DNA of 51,425 nt from an archaeon. Lineage in GTDB: Archaea; Nanobdellota; Nanobdellia; SCGC-AAA011-G17; GW2011-AR17. The number at the start of each line of letters is the position of its first letter. The stretch's first letter is position 1. The stretch lies in contig JABHLH010000012.1 in NCBI GenBank assembly GCA_018692925.1, positions 1 through 51,425 on the forward strand. Reading direction: 5' to 3'. Position numbers and translations under genes: made by a program. Below are positions 16,301-25,644 of this stretch, piece after piece. Below the pieces are notes generated by a model, which did no database searches, was not told the DNA's origin, and saw only the letters and a program-made list of their open reading frames with translations.

Positions 16301-19300
16301 AAATATTCATCAAGAATGGAATCCAAGTTGTTATATTTTTGATACTAACCAAACAAATTGTGATTTAATTAATGGTTGTGAATATGTAAATGATTTATGT
16401 AGGCCAGTTTCAGGTCATGCAAATGAACCTGCAATTACTTCAAATGGTTTGAATTGTACAATGGTAAATAGTTCACAATTGTGTAATAGTGTAGTTGTAT
16501 TATCAAGTTGTTGTAGTTGGAGTGGTGGTGCTTGTACTACAGATTATTTAACAACAGCCTGTGTAGATAACATGCAAGATATTCCTGAAAATGTTGTATC
16601 TTGTGAAGATGTAAGTATGGTTACAACAGATGCACAGTCAGCTCAAACTTTATGTAATCAAATTGGTGGAGATCCTTGGTATTTACCTTGTACTTGGAAT
16701 TCATCAATAAATACTTGTCATTTTAAAAGTTCTGATGTTTTTGGAACTGGAACACAAAGTATCACGTCGATAACTAGTGAGAAAAATTGTGAAGCTGCTG
16801 GTGGTTTATGGATACAAGATACTTATTGTGATCAAGATGATAGTGCTGATTGGATTGCAGTTCCTATTGGAAGATGTGAACAAAAATCTTCTGATGATGA
16901 AACTAATTGTGATAAAACTTGTTATGCATGTGAAACTAAATTTGATGGAACTAACCATAGTAGTTTAGCTATAGCAAAAAGTTATTGTGAAGATTCAGCT
17001 TTAGGTTATTGTGAATTTTCAACAAATACTTCAGCAGCAAATGAATATGGTTATTGTTCTGCAAAAGAAGTTTTCAAAAAAGGAACAGCTGGAGATTGTA
17101 AATCTGATTGTGGAAGTTGTACCTATTTAGGAAATGCTCAAGCTTCAAGTGAATATGATGGAACTACAAAAAGTTATGAAGCATGTAATACACCTGAATG
17201 TTATTGTGAACAAGCTTATGAATATACTAATGTAAAGTGTAAGTGGGTTGATGATACTTCAGCAGCAGAAAATGGTTATTGTGTTGATAGTAGTGAAAAA
17301 ACTTGTGCTGATGCATGTGATAGATGTTATGAACAAACAGATTGTGCAAATACAGGAAGATCTTCTTTTAATGCAACTGGATCATGTTCTTGGGACGGTG
17401 AAGGAAGTGATGGAACTTGTAGTCAAGTTGGTCAAGCAGTTGAAGTTTGTTGGGATGCAATTGATAATGACGATGATGATTTAATTGATTGTGCTGATCC
17501 TAGTTGTTATTCTGATTCATCTTGTGGTTTTACTTCTGGAGATTGTTTCGGTTGGCAAACTGAAGGTGAATGTGATACTAACTCATGTACTTGGGTTTCA
17601 GATGCATGGGGTAGTTGGTGTGATTTTCCAGGAGCTGATTGTTGGAAATTAGATGGTAATCAAACAGGATGTGATGGAAGAACAGATTGTGATTGGTCTA
17701 ATGGAATGGGTACTGGTTTTTGTGAACAAGATTGGTCTGTTGGTGAAACTTGTTATAATTTAGGTGAGTCTGCTTGTTTGACTGATGCAGATTGTGGATG
17801 GACAAATGATACTTGGTGTGCTGCAGATGGTTCAAGTACTGATTGGTGTACTGATTATGGTGGTTGGTGTGATCCAACTGCTTTTGCAAATAGTCCTGAT
17901 TGTTGGTTATATGATACTGACTCATCAGTTTGTGCAAGCACAGATGGATGTAATTGGGAATCTTCAAATTGGGGTGGAAACTGTATGGTAGATTGGACAG
18001 CTGAATGTTGGCAATATGAAGATTCATCAAGTTGTGGTACAAATGATTGTGTATGGCAAACCGATACTTGGGGTAGTTGGTGTACAAGTGAATTTGATGC
18101 ATGTTGGTCTTATTCTGATTCTGCTTCTTGTGATAGTTCTTCTTCTTGTGATTGGAATAGTGGTTGGAATAGTTGTGAACCAAGTTGTTATAATATGGAT
18201 AATACAGAAGAATCTTGTAATGGTATAAGTGGATGTTTCTGGAGTGATGGTTGGTGTATGGAAGACTGGAGTTCAGGTGGAGTTGATTGTTGGAACTCAA
18301 CATTAAGTGTAGATGAAACTTTATGTAATGCTGAAACAGAATGTACATGGCAAGGTGCTGGTTGGTGTAATCCAACTGGATTTGCTGGTGGAGATGCTGC
18401 TGGAGGTTACGGTGGTGGAGCAAATACTGGAATGGAATGTTGGAAGTATGATGGAGATGAAACAAATTGTTTAAATTCAACAGCAACAGGAATAACTTGT
18501 TCTTGGCTGTCAGAATCTTGGGCATTTTGTGAGCCAGATTGGAGTGTAGGTTGTTGGGAAAATAATAATGCAAGTACTTGTGGAATAAATCCTGGTTGTA
18601 CTTGGGATACTGAAGGGAATTTTTGTAAAAATCAATTTGATGTTTGTTGGAATTCATCTAATATGATTGAAGGAAATTGTAATAATGAGGCATCTTGTGC
18701 ATGGTCAGATTATGGTTGGGGTGGATTTTGTGAACCAAGTTGTTTTGGCTCAGCAGATGAAGCATCATGTGGAAGTGGATGTAAATGGATTGATGGTTGG
18801 TGTAATGCACCAGGAACTGGAGAAATGTTTGATGGAATGGATTCAGGTGCGCCAGTAATTATTGCAATGGATTTTTGTGATGGTGTAGAAGCAAGTGCTT
18901 ATGCAGATTTATGTGGTATCGGAATGAAAGATATGGATGATGCATATGGTTTTGGAAGTAATGTATTTAGTTTATCAGATGCAGCAATTTGTAATCAAGA
19001 AAAAATTGGAATTAATAATGGATTTGGAAATGGACAAGAAAATTTAAGTTTCTATGTTTATTTAGATTCTGATGGAAGTGAAACTGGAGGATGTTCAGCA
19101 ACAGATGATTCAACAGCAGTAGGTTATGAATTTTATTTTAAGTATGATACATATTGGGACAGTACTCAAGAAAAAGCTATAGAAGAAAAAACTTCATCTA
19201 AGTGTAGTTCAAGTGGATGGGAAATTGCTGATGTACAAATTGACTCAATGAAATCTAAAATGTGTGGAGAAATTGGAGGACCTTTAATTGCAGTTGATAA

Positions 19301-20849
19301 AAATGATCTTGCAAAGTTCCCTACATTGTATGATGAAACTCAAGACTTGAGAGTGTATGTAACAACAGCTGATTCAACTGGTAGTGCGGTATCACCTTCA
19401 GATATAGCTGGTCCAGGTTATGTAACACCAGGTGCAATTGATTTCCAAATTCAGAGCTCTTCAGATTATGGAGTAGGTGCTGGGTTTGAAGAAATGATGC
19501 AGTATGGATATGTAAAGTATGAGGATTGTTATGATGAAGTTGATAATGATGCGGACTATGCAGTAGATTGTGATGATTGGGATTGTGAATTTGCAACTCA
19601 GTGTGTAGGTATTGGAGTGAACGCTCCAACATATATAGATACAACTATGCCTCTTGTAACTGGAGTAAAAATCGAAGGTTATCCAGACTCAGCGTTAGTA
19701 ATGTATGATACAAGTAAACCTACAAATGGAACTTTACAGTTCTGGTACAATGATTCAAGTTGTAGCTCAAGTACATACATGAGAAATATTCATGATGTAG
19801 GAATTACAAATGCAAATGTTAGAGAAATGAAAATGTGGCATGAAGCAGAAATTTATAATGATACAGGTATAGTATCTCTGAATTATACTTTAGATGAAGA
19901 TACTGATTATTATTATAAATTGAAAGTTTGTGACTCAGGAAGTAAGTGTGCTATTAGTGCTTGTTCAAAAGTAAGAACAACATCTACAACAAGTTGTCCT
20001 TATTGTGATTTTGTAACTAGGATTAAAACTCCAGATACTTGGACAGTAAGTTATGACTTAAATCAAGATGGAGATTTTGAACATGTACAAGGAAAAATTT
20101 GTGGTGAAAGTGCAGGTATGAAAACAAATTATTCAGATGGAAGAGATGTTGATATCAAATTGAATAGTTCAGACGGTGGTGAAATGGTCTTTACAAGTGT
20201 AAGACTTTCAAGATTAGGTCTGACTACTCACACAAGAGATATTGAAACAGCTGGATCTTTAATTGTTGATGAAAGTTTAACAGATGCAAGTGGAGATACA
20301 GTTGGATTAGTTGGTATGCTTTCAGCTACAAGAGATAAAATTGTGAATAACTTACACCCTGAAGTTTGTCAAATTGTAATTCCAAGTGATGGAACTTGTA
20401 CAGAGTTATGGCACTGTGATGATGTAGGTGGTAATTGTGTAGACATGGAAAGTGAAGCAACACTAATTACAACAGGTGCGACTTCATGTACATGGCAGCT
20501 ACCTTATTGTGAGTTTTCCACATGGGCAACAGGGCAACCAGCAACAACTTTAGAAAGTAGTAGTTCAAGTTCTTCTTCCGGAAGTAGCGGAGGAAGTGGT
20601 GGAAGTGCTGAAGGTTCTAGAGATGATGTAGTTGAAGAAGAGGAAGAAGTAATAGTTGAAGAGGAAGAAAGTGGTTTAATAGAAAGTATACTTGAAAGTA
20701 TTTTAGGTAGTGATGACAGTGAAGAAGAAATTGCTTATGCAGCTGAAAGTGAAGAAAGTGGAATACCTCTTGGGTTGTTTGTAATCTCTGGAATAGTAGG
20801 CTTAGCTTTGATCATAGGAATTAGTTTGTTCTTATATCTGAGAAAATAA
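13356..20849 (+). CDS. Giant Cys/Trp-rich repeat surface protein with C-terminal anchor
   Basis: The 2497-residue protein is predicted to be exported. Residues 1-25 form a signal-like segment. Three repeats of about 193 residues follow (starting near 50, 243 and 436), each opening with a GFNETFDGT-like motif and rich in N-x-S/T sites. From about 631 to 1818 lies a long tract of short cysteine repeats of the type C-W-x...C-x-W-x...W-C, about 25-45 residues each, with nearly all Cys codons TGT. Two D-N-D-x-D-x-x-x-D-C motifs (near 1364 and 2057) resemble calcium-binding repeats. A fibronectin III-like stretch (about 2090-2200) is followed by a Ser/Gly then Glu/Val acidic linker and a membrane segment (about 2471-2494) ending LRK. 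The disulfide-rich tract would form a rigid rod outside the cell. It sits between the PolD subunit genes. The family is not recognised. Confidence 0.8.
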   Translation: MKGKNITILTIVLLVAISTVGAFGFLGIDIGDITGAIIGISEGGPPPALADFSESFTGTVVNPMFSLDNSTNGIVTFQDDVLYFNGTSDGPGAWAQFLTNGEQNYTRIFSSNITINFTGSSISNSIDFYMKTNNQSGANTGCKLQMLNNGAVDMCLIISNGSQYCQVGVPSYGNLSFKWDTSTNDASCLYAGGTLKAAVDPSPTTGSMILEMIASDAGDVVNMTTIDDWIYVSTDPPPTPVALVGFNETFDGTVVGSAFIREDSGNGLTTFQDDLLYFNGTATDNGAWAMFSTFDFQDYTASFMSNISINFTVSEITGAADFSMKTNNQSGANTGCRLQAPPGGNYDLCAMNSNSSSNCLGGVSGVGNLSFRYDLPSNDVICSINEFTISTTDLNPVTSGSIILETVTGNTEVINMTTVDDWYYYILADPEPPVVSLAGFNDTFTGTEMNARYAPAGGVGGLTLTQDDKLNFSGTASQDGAFIVLQTTSNLDFTQSFNTSINVNFANPGNVNSTIAFELSGNNAGATGCKIRYLNTGEYQLCAYKRDNSKKCNFVSSGEGILNFVWSNTSANVFCYFDGISSNITELDPATAGLTLQATADDAHPINMLADNFSFNYLGTPYAVAETLFEANDCGLSYQTEATCTADASCNWWSNDWGSWCENKHCWDLTVESECTSSESTIGAVCEWDSASGSSSGWCEQSACQSFDGTDESTCETNTAGLTCSWTNGCSGWNSECSSIGVENTCTSTTGCAWGSCESQGCWDNFAENDCTAATGETGGSCLWNSDYNYCYETSCWDYSGTNESNCETNGIGLNCTWVNNYYTQDSCESFSCYHFDFTDQTTCETNTYGLDCSWDGTSYCSSQGCWSNADSTTCGAADGCSWSSSSSGGGSCEELSCWTYDSWNGGTQEQCESSGNNLNCQWVSDGGAGGWCENSLSSSCGDFTDQKNCMDTYYCFWEYTDWDDTSLGGSCQDPVGWTSGSNIHQEWNPSCYIFDTNQTNCDLINGCEYVNDLCRPVSGHANEPAITSNGLNCTMVNSSQLCNSVVVLSSCCSWSGGACTTDYLTTACVDNMQDIPENVVSCEDVSMVTTDAQSAQTLCNQIGGDPWYLPCTWNSSINTCHFKSSDVFGTGTQSITSITSEKNCEAAGGLWIQDTYCDQDDSADWIAVPIGRCEQKSSDDETNCDKTCYACETKFDGTNHSSLAIAKSYCEDSALGYCEFSTNTSAANEYGYCSAKEVFKKGTAGDCKSDCGSCTYLGNAQASSEYDGTTKSYEACNTPECYCEQAYEYTNVKCKWVDDTSAAENGYCVDSSEKTCADACDRCYEQTDCANTGRSSFNATGSCSWDGEGSDGTCSQVGQAVEVCWDAIDNDDDDLIDCADPSCYSDSSCGFTSGDCFGWQTEGECDTNSCTWVSDAWGSWCDFPGADCWKLDGNQTGCDGRTDCDWSNGMGTGFCEQDWSVGETCYNLGESACLTDADCGWTNDTWCAADGSSTDWCTDYGGWCDPTAFANSPDCWLYDTDSSVCASTDGCNWESSNWGGNCMVDWTAECWQYEDSSSCGTNDCVWQTDTWGSWCTSEFDACWSYSDSASCDSSSSCDWNSGWNSCEPSCYNMDNTEESCNGISGCFWSDGWCMEDWSSGGVDCWNSTLSVDETLCNAETECTWQGAGWCNPTGFAGGDAAGGYGGGANTGMECWKYDGDETNCLNSTATGITCSWLSESWAFCEPDWSVGCWENNNASTCGINPGCTWDTEGNFCKNQFDVCWNSSNMIEGNCNNEASCAWSDYGWGGFCEPSCFGSADEASCGSGCKWIDGWCNAPGTGEMFDGMDSGAPVIIAMDFCDGVEASAYADLCGIGMKDMDDAYGFGSNVFSLSDAAICNQEKIGINNGFGNGQENLSFYVYLDSDGSETGGCSATDDSTAVGYEFYFKYDTYWDSTQEKAIEEKTSSKCSSSGWEIADVQIDSMKSKMCGEIGGPLIAVDKNDLAKFPTLYDETQDLRVYVTTADSTGSAVSPSDIAGPGYVTPGAIDFQIQSSSDYGVGAGFEEMMQYGYVKYEDCYDEVDNDADYAVDCDDWDCEFATQCVGIGVNAPTYIDTTMPLVTGVKIEGYPDSALVMYDTSKPTNGTLQFWYNDSSCSSSTYMRNIHDVGITNANVREMKMWHEAEIYNDTGIVSLNYTLDEDTDYYYKLKVCDSGSKCAISACSKVRTTSTTSCPYCDFVTRIKTPDTWTVSYDLNQDGDFEHVQGKICGESAGMKTNYSDGRDVDIKLNSSDGGEMVFTSVRLSRLGLTTHTRDIETAGSLIVDESLTDASGDTVGLVGMLSATRDKIVNNLHPEVCQIVIPSDGTCTELWHCDDVGGNCVDMESEATLITTGATSCTWQLPYCEFSTWATGQPATTLESSSSSSSSGSSGGSGGSAEGSRDDVVEEEEEVIVEEEESGLIESILESILGSDDSEEEIAYAAESEESGIPLGLFVISGIVGLALIIGISLFLYLRK

Positions 20850-20872
20850 TTTTTTTTCTTTTTATTTTTTTA
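20850..20872 (+). terminator. T-rich terminator after giant surface protein gene
   Basis: Runs of eight, five and seven T directly follow the stop codon. Archaeal transcription ends at such T-tracts without a hairpin. The next gene is convergent, so the tract may serve this strand only. Confidence 0.45.
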
Positions 20873-20876
20873 ATAT

Positions 20877-21554
20877 TTAACCATCAATAGCTACATAATT
20901 TAAATCTCTAAATAATTCTTTTTTAAGATTGTTATACCATTTTGTTTGTTCTGGTTTGTCTTTAACATATTGAATTTTTTCCCATCTTATAGGATCAAAA
21001 GGAATATCTTCTGAAGGATTTATTATGTGAATTGCTAATGTACTTGCACCGACAGTTTCACATAAAAAACATCTGTGTAATCCATCTAATAAAATTGGCC
21101 CTTCTTTATGATGTTCAATAATAGGAGGTACATACAAAGCTAAAACTTTTTCTCCTTCATTGTCTCTACCAAAAACTACACTTGGCATCATTTCCGAAAC
21201 TCCCAAATTTGAATAACCTCTAAAACGTAAACCTAAATTACTTAGAATAGTATTTATTTTTCCTTGATATACAAAAGTTTGACCTACATGTAATCCTCTA
21301 GGTTGTATTCTGTATAAATCAATTTGAGAATTTTCATAAGGTTTATTATCTGTATCTTTGATTGGAACTGATCTTATTAAAGTTTTTAATAACTCTTCAC
21401 GCATTAAAACAATTTCAGTAGCTTCAACAATATTTCTTAAAGGAACAATGGTTCTATATTTTTTTTTAGCAGAATTTACATTCAAATTGATTCTATCTTC
21501 TAATTGTCCTCTTGGTATTCTAAAACTTGTTATGTTCCTTGGTATTTTGCTCAT
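20877..21554 (-). CDS. ParB/sulfiredoxin-like domain protein (tentative)
   Basis: The 225-residue protein has one recognisable stretch, GPILLDGLHRCFLCETVGAS, that resembles the D-G-x-H-R core of the ParB/sulfiredoxin fold; it is followed by strands (LAIHIINP) as in that fold. The N-terminal half is basic and may be a separate domain. ParB-fold proteins include CTP-dependent DNA clamps, nucleases and kinases, so function cannot be assigned. The next available start would remove 50 residues, so the ATG at 21554 is kept even though it overlaps the HAD phosphatase gene by 35 bases on the same strand. The overlap suggests cotranscription. Confidence 0.5.
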   Translation of the reverse strand: MSKIPRNITSFRIPRGQLEDRINLNVNSAKKKYRTIVPLRNIVEATEIVLMREELLKTLIRSVPIKDTDNKPYENSQIDLYRIQPRGLHVGQTFVYQGKINTILSNLGLRFRGYSNLGVSEMMPSVVFGRDNEGEKVLALYVPPIIEHHKEGPILLDGLHRCFLCETVGASTLAIHIINPSEDIPFDPIRWEKIQYVKDKPEQTKWYNNLKKELFRDLNYVAIDG

Positions 21555-22071
21555 CTATTACTTCACCTATTGCATTCAAATTGGTTATAATATGGTCAGG
21601 ATCACAGTCTAAGAATTTTTTTCCACAGCCTGTTTGAACTAAAACTGTTTTTATTCCAGATCTTTTACCAGCAATAATATCTCGATCCATATCTCCAATA
21701 ATTAATGATTTCTTTGGATCTCCTTTATATTTTTTTAGTGCTTCAAGAATAAGTTTGTTGTTAGGTTTTTTACATTCACAATGCATAGATCTTAAATGTG
21801 GACAGAAATAATATTCTTCAATATGTATATTGTATTCTTTTAATTGAGTTATTAAACTTTCAAATATTTGTTTTGTTCTTTCAATTGTATGTTTACCTTT
21901 TGATACCCAGGATTGATTTGATACAATTATTAATTTGTAACCTTGTTTTTGTAAATATTGTAAACCTTCAATTACATCGTTTTTTAGTAATTTATCAGAA
22001 GGTATTATTTCAGGATATTGGCTATTATCTACTAAAGTTCCATCTTTGTCAAGAAAACATATTTTGTTCAT
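21520..22071 (-). CDS. HAD-IIIA phosphatase, GmhB/histidinol-phosphatase type
   Basis: The 183-residue protein has the HAD motifs: LDKDGT with D8 and D10, VSNQS (motif II), the KKP lysine, and IGDMDRDIIAG (motif III). A zinc loop C90-x-H92...C98-x-C100 followed by KKP is diagnostic of the GmhB-type subgroup, which dephosphorylates heptose 1,7-bisphosphate or histidinol phosphate. No heptose or histidine genes are nearby, so the substrate is open; a sugar phosphate for cell-surface glycosylation is one possibility given the surface proteins in the window. It is the first gene of a two-gene minus-strand unit. Confidence 0.85.
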   Translation of the reverse strand: MNKICFLDKDGTLVDNSQYPEIIPSDKLLKNDVIEGLQYLQKQGYKLIIVSNQSWVSKGKHTIERTKQIFESLITQLKEYNIHIEEYYFCPHLRSMHCECKKPNNKLILEALKKYKGDPKKSLIIGDMDRDIIAGKRSGIKTVLVQTGCGKKFLDCDPDHIITNLNAIGEVIDEQNTKEHNKF

Positions 22072-22176
22072 AGTGGGTTTTAATAAAGTTTAGTTTATAA
22101 TCTTTTGTGTTGATTTTGAATATATATTTTCTAGACTTAGAAACCTTTAATTAATTGTATAATAAAGTAGTTCATT

Positions 22177-25100
22177 ATGGCTGAATATAGTGAGAGAGTT
22201 GGAAAAATTTTTGAGGATATTGATAAAGAAGTTAAGAATTGTTATGATATTGCGAATAAAGCGAAAGCTTTAGGGTTTGACCCAGATAAAAGTGTAAAAA
22301 TTCCTTTAGCAAGAAATATGGCTGAAAGAGTAGAAGGTTTAATTTCTTCCGTAGCTCCTGAAATTTTAGGTAAAGGTGTTTCAGAAAGAATTCAAGAATT
22401 AGAAAAAAAATATGGAAGTCAAGATTGGAGAGTTGCTTTAGTAATTGCAGAAGAAGTTGCTAAAGAAAAATTTTGTAAATTTGAAAGTAAAAAGAAAGCA
22501 ATGGAAATCGGGATAAGAACTGGTTTTTCTTATGTTACTGTAGGAGTTGTATCTTCACCTTTAGAGGGTTTTATTGGAATTGATATTAGAAAGAGAGCAG
22601 ATGGTCAAGAATATTTTGCTTTAGTTTATGGTGGACCAATTAGAAGTGCAGGAGGAACTGGTGCTTCTGTTTCAGTTTTGATTGCAGATTATGTTCGAAA
22701 GAAAATGGGTTATGCAACTTATGATGCTACAGAAAAAGAAGTGAAAAGAGCTTATACAGAATTGTGTGATTATCATGAAAGAGTTACTAACTTACAATAT
22801 TTTCCTTCTGAAGAAGAAGTTACTTTTTTAGTTAATCATTTACCTGTACAATTAGATGGTGATCCTTCTGAGAAATGGGATGTGAGTAACTATAAAGATT
22901 TGTCGAGAAGAAATTCTAATAAAATTAGTAATGGGTTTTGTTTGATTACAGCTGAGTGTTTATCCTTGAAAGCTCCAAAAGTTTGGAAACAATTAAACAA
23001 GTGGGGTGGAGAAATGGATTTGGATCAATGGCAGTTTATGCTTGATTTTGTTAATTTGCAAAAAGAAATGAAAGCTAAAGGTGCAAAAGTTGACAAAGGT
23101 GCAAAAGAAGATAATGTAAAAGTAAAACCTGATGGAACTTTTATTAAAGATATTGTTGCTGGTAGACCTGTATTTACTTATCCTTTGAGAAATGGTGGTT
23201 TTAGATTAAGATATGGTAGAGGAAGAGTTTCTGGTTTTTCTGCTGATAGTGTTCATCCAGCGACTATGGTTGTTGTTGATAATTTTTTAGCAGTTGGTAC
23301 ACAATTGAAAACTGAAAGACCTGGAAAGTCAACAACTCTAAATGTTTGTGATCAAATTGAAGGACCTATTGTAAAATTGAAAGATGGAAATGTTTTACAA
23401 TTAACTAGTTTTGAAATGGCGAAAGAGTATGTTAAAAAAGTTGATGAAATAATTTATTTGGGTGATATTTTAATTAATTATGGGGATTTTTTAGATAGAG
23501 CTCATAAATTGATTCCTTGTGGTTTTGTAGAAGAGTGGTGGGTGTATTATGCAAAAGAAGTTTTTGATAAAATAGATTTAGATAAAGATTATTTAGAAAA
23601 ATTATATGCTTTTCCTTTGAAAACACCAGTTAGTTTAAGTTCAGCTTTGAAGTTTTCAGATTTAGGAGTTCCTTTGTATCCTAAGTTTATTTATTATTGG
23701 ACTAGTTTAAATTTAGATCAGTTTAGACATTTATATTCTGTGTTAAGAAGTTCAGTTATTGAAGAAGAGAAAATAGTTGTTAGTGATTTGAAAGTTAAGA
23801 GAGCTTTAGAATTAATCGGATTGCCACATAAAATTGTTGGAGATGAATATATTTTAATTGAAGGAATTCATGTTAAAATTTTAAAAATTAATTTAGGGAA
23901 TTTTGAAAAAGACCCTCAAGGAGATAATGTTTTAGAAATTGTAAATTATTTATGTAAATATGAAATAAGAGATAAGTGTGGTTATTTTATTGGCGCTAGA
24001 ATGGGTCGACCTGAAAAAGCTAAAATGCGAAAAATGAAAGGAAGTCCTCATACATTGTTTCCTATTGGTGAAGAAGGTGGAAGATTTAAAAGTTTTCAAG
24101 CAGCTTTAGATAAAGGTAAGGTTACAGCAGAGTTTCCAAGATTTGATTGTGAAAAATGTAATAAAGAAACAATTTATGCAGTGTGTGAAACTTGTGGGTT
24201 AACTACAAAAAGGAAATGGTATTATCGAGCTATAAGTAAATATTTGTATCAAGATGAACATGAAGAACATGGTAAAGGAAAAAGTGCTACAAGAAAAGAA
24301 ATTGATATCAAACATTATTTTTACAAAGCTTTAGAAAAAATAGGTTCAAGACAATATCCTGATTTAATCAAAGGTTTAGTTAAAATGATGAGTGTTGAAC
24401 AAATTCCTGAACGATTATCTAAAGGGATAATAAGATCTAAACATAATATCCATGTGAATAAAGATGGTTCTATTAGATATGATATGACTGAATTACCTTG
24501 TACACATTTTAAAGCAAAAGAAGTTGGAACTCCTGTTGAAAAGTTAATCAAACTTGGATATACTAAAGATGTTTATGGAAAAGATTTAGTTAATGATGAT
24601 CAAATTTTAGAACTGTTTGCGCAAGATGTTATTTTACCTTCATGCCCAGTAAGTTCTGAAGAAGGTGCTGATGCTATTCTTTTTAGAGTAACAAAATTTA
24701 TTGATGAATGTTTAGAAAAATTATATCAACAAAAACCTTATTATGATTTACAAACTAAAAAAGATTTAGTTGGACATTTGATTGTTGCAATGAGTCCACA
24801 CACTTCTGCAGGAATTATTTGTAGAATTGTAGGATTTTCTAAAGTTCAAGGACTTTATGCGCATCCTTTGTTACACAGTATTATGAGAAGAGATACTGAT
24901 GGTGATGAAGCTGGATGTATGTTGTTGTTAGATACATTGTTAAATTTTTCTAGAAAGTTTTTACCAAATACAAGAGGAGTTACACAAGATGCTCCTTTAG
25001 TTTTGACAGGACAATTAATTCCAAGTGAAGTTGATGATATGGTATTTAATATGGATGTTTGTGATAGATATCCTCTAGAATTATATGAAGCTGCACAAGA

Positions 25101-25638
25101 ATATAAAAATCCTTGGGATGTAAAAATTAATATTTTGGAGAATCATTTAGGAAAAGAAAGTCAATATGAAGGAATGATGTTTACACATGATACAGATGAT
25201 TTTAATGCAGGTGTTCTTTGTAGTGCATATAAAATTTTGCCAACTATGAAAGATAAAGTTTTAGGGCAAATGGAAGTTGCAAGAAAATTGAGAGCTGTTG
25301 ACACTGATGATGTTGCACGTTTAGTTATTGAAAGACATTTTTTAAGAGATATAAAAGGGAATTTAAGAAAGTTTTCACAACAAAGTTTTAGATGTGTAAA
25401 ATGTAATACCATTTATAGGAGACCACCAATGACTGGGGTTTGTGCTTGTGGAGGAAAATTAATTTTTACAATTGCAGAAGGTTCTGTTAAAAAATATATG
25501 GGTCCTGCTTTAGAGTTAGCTACAAAATATAATTTGCCTCCTTATTTGAAACAAACTTTACTTTTGTTGAATGAGAGAATTGATAGTGTGTTTGGTAGAG
25601 AACCTGAAAAACAAGAAGGTTTGGGAAAATGGTTTTAA
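22177..25638 (+). CDS. polC: DNA polymerase D large subunit DP2 (catalytic)
   Basis: The 1153-residue protein is the polymerase subunit of archaeal PolD. Conserved blocks include GGPIRSAGGTGASVSVL in the N-terminal region, GRPEKAKMRKMKGSPHTLFPIGEEGG, a zinc cluster CEKCN...CETCG (about 658-674), TELPCTHF, and the double-psi barrel active site TDGDEAG with the catalytic pair D908 and D910. A C-terminal zinc motif C-x2-C...CACGG starts near 1073. There is no intein; the length is at the short end for the family. The residue two before the first catalytic Asp-Gly-Asp is part of D-T-D-G-D, where N-x-D-G-D is usual. It is transcribed alone and separated from DP1 by 8.9 kb. Confidence 0.97.
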   Translation: MAEYSERVGKIFEDIDKEVKNCYDIANKAKALGFDPDKSVKIPLARNMAERVEGLISSVAPEILGKGVSERIQELEKKYGSQDWRVALVIAEEVAKEKFCKFESKKKAMEIGIRTGFSYVTVGVVSSPLEGFIGIDIRKRADGQEYFALVYGGPIRSAGGTGASVSVLIADYVRKKMGYATYDATEKEVKRAYTELCDYHERVTNLQYFPSEEEVTFLVNHLPVQLDGDPSEKWDVSNYKDLSRRNSNKISNGFCLITAECLSLKAPKVWKQLNKWGGEMDLDQWQFMLDFVNLQKEMKAKGAKVDKGAKEDNVKVKPDGTFIKDIVAGRPVFTYPLRNGGFRLRYGRGRVSGFSADSVHPATMVVVDNFLAVGTQLKTERPGKSTTLNVCDQIEGPIVKLKDGNVLQLTSFEMAKEYVKKVDEIIYLGDILINYGDFLDRAHKLIPCGFVEEWWVYYAKEVFDKIDLDKDYLEKLYAFPLKTPVSLSSALKFSDLGVPLYPKFIYYWTSLNLDQFRHLYSVLRSSVIEEEKIVVSDLKVKRALELIGLPHKIVGDEYILIEGIHVKILKINLGNFEKDPQGDNVLEIVNYLCKYEIRDKCGYFIGARMGRPEKAKMRKMKGSPHTLFPIGEEGGRFKSFQAALDKGKVTAEFPRFDCEKCNKETIYAVCETCGLTTKRKWYYRAISKYLYQDEHEEHGKGKSATRKEIDIKHYFYKALEKIGSRQYPDLIKGLVKMMSVEQIPERLSKGIIRSKHNIHVNKDGSIRYDMTELPCTHFKAKEVGTPVEKLIKLGYTKDVYGKDLVNDDQILELFAQDVILPSCPVSSEEGADAILFRVTKFIDECLEKLYQQKPYYDLQTKKDLVGHLIVAMSPHTSAGIICRIVGFSKVQGLYAHPLLHSIMRRDTDGDEAGCMLLLDTLLNFSRKFLPNTRGVTQDAPLVLTGQLIPSEVDDMVFNMDVCDRYPLELYEAAQEYKNPWDVKINILENHLGKESQYEGMMFTHDTDDFNAGVLCSAYKILPTMKDKVLGQMEVARKLRAVDTDDVARLVIERHFLRDIKGNLRKFSQQSFRCVKCNTIYRRPPMTGVCACGGKLIFTIAEGSVKKYMGPALELATKYNLPPYLKQTLLLLNERIDSVFGREPEKQEGLGKWF

Positions 25639-25644
25639 AAAAAA

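Noticed and set aside
17698..18657. Long open frame antisense to the Cys-rich tract (319 codons, minus strand)
   Set aside because: Its composition (His, Leu, Tyr, Asn) is the mirror of the biased TGT, TGG and GAT codons on the other strand. It has no promoter or ribosome binding site.
21520..21554. Frameshift joining the HAD phosphatase and the ParB-like protein
   Set aside because: Each protein is complete for its own pattern and length, and the overlap is short, so two overlapping genes are more likely than a broken fusion.
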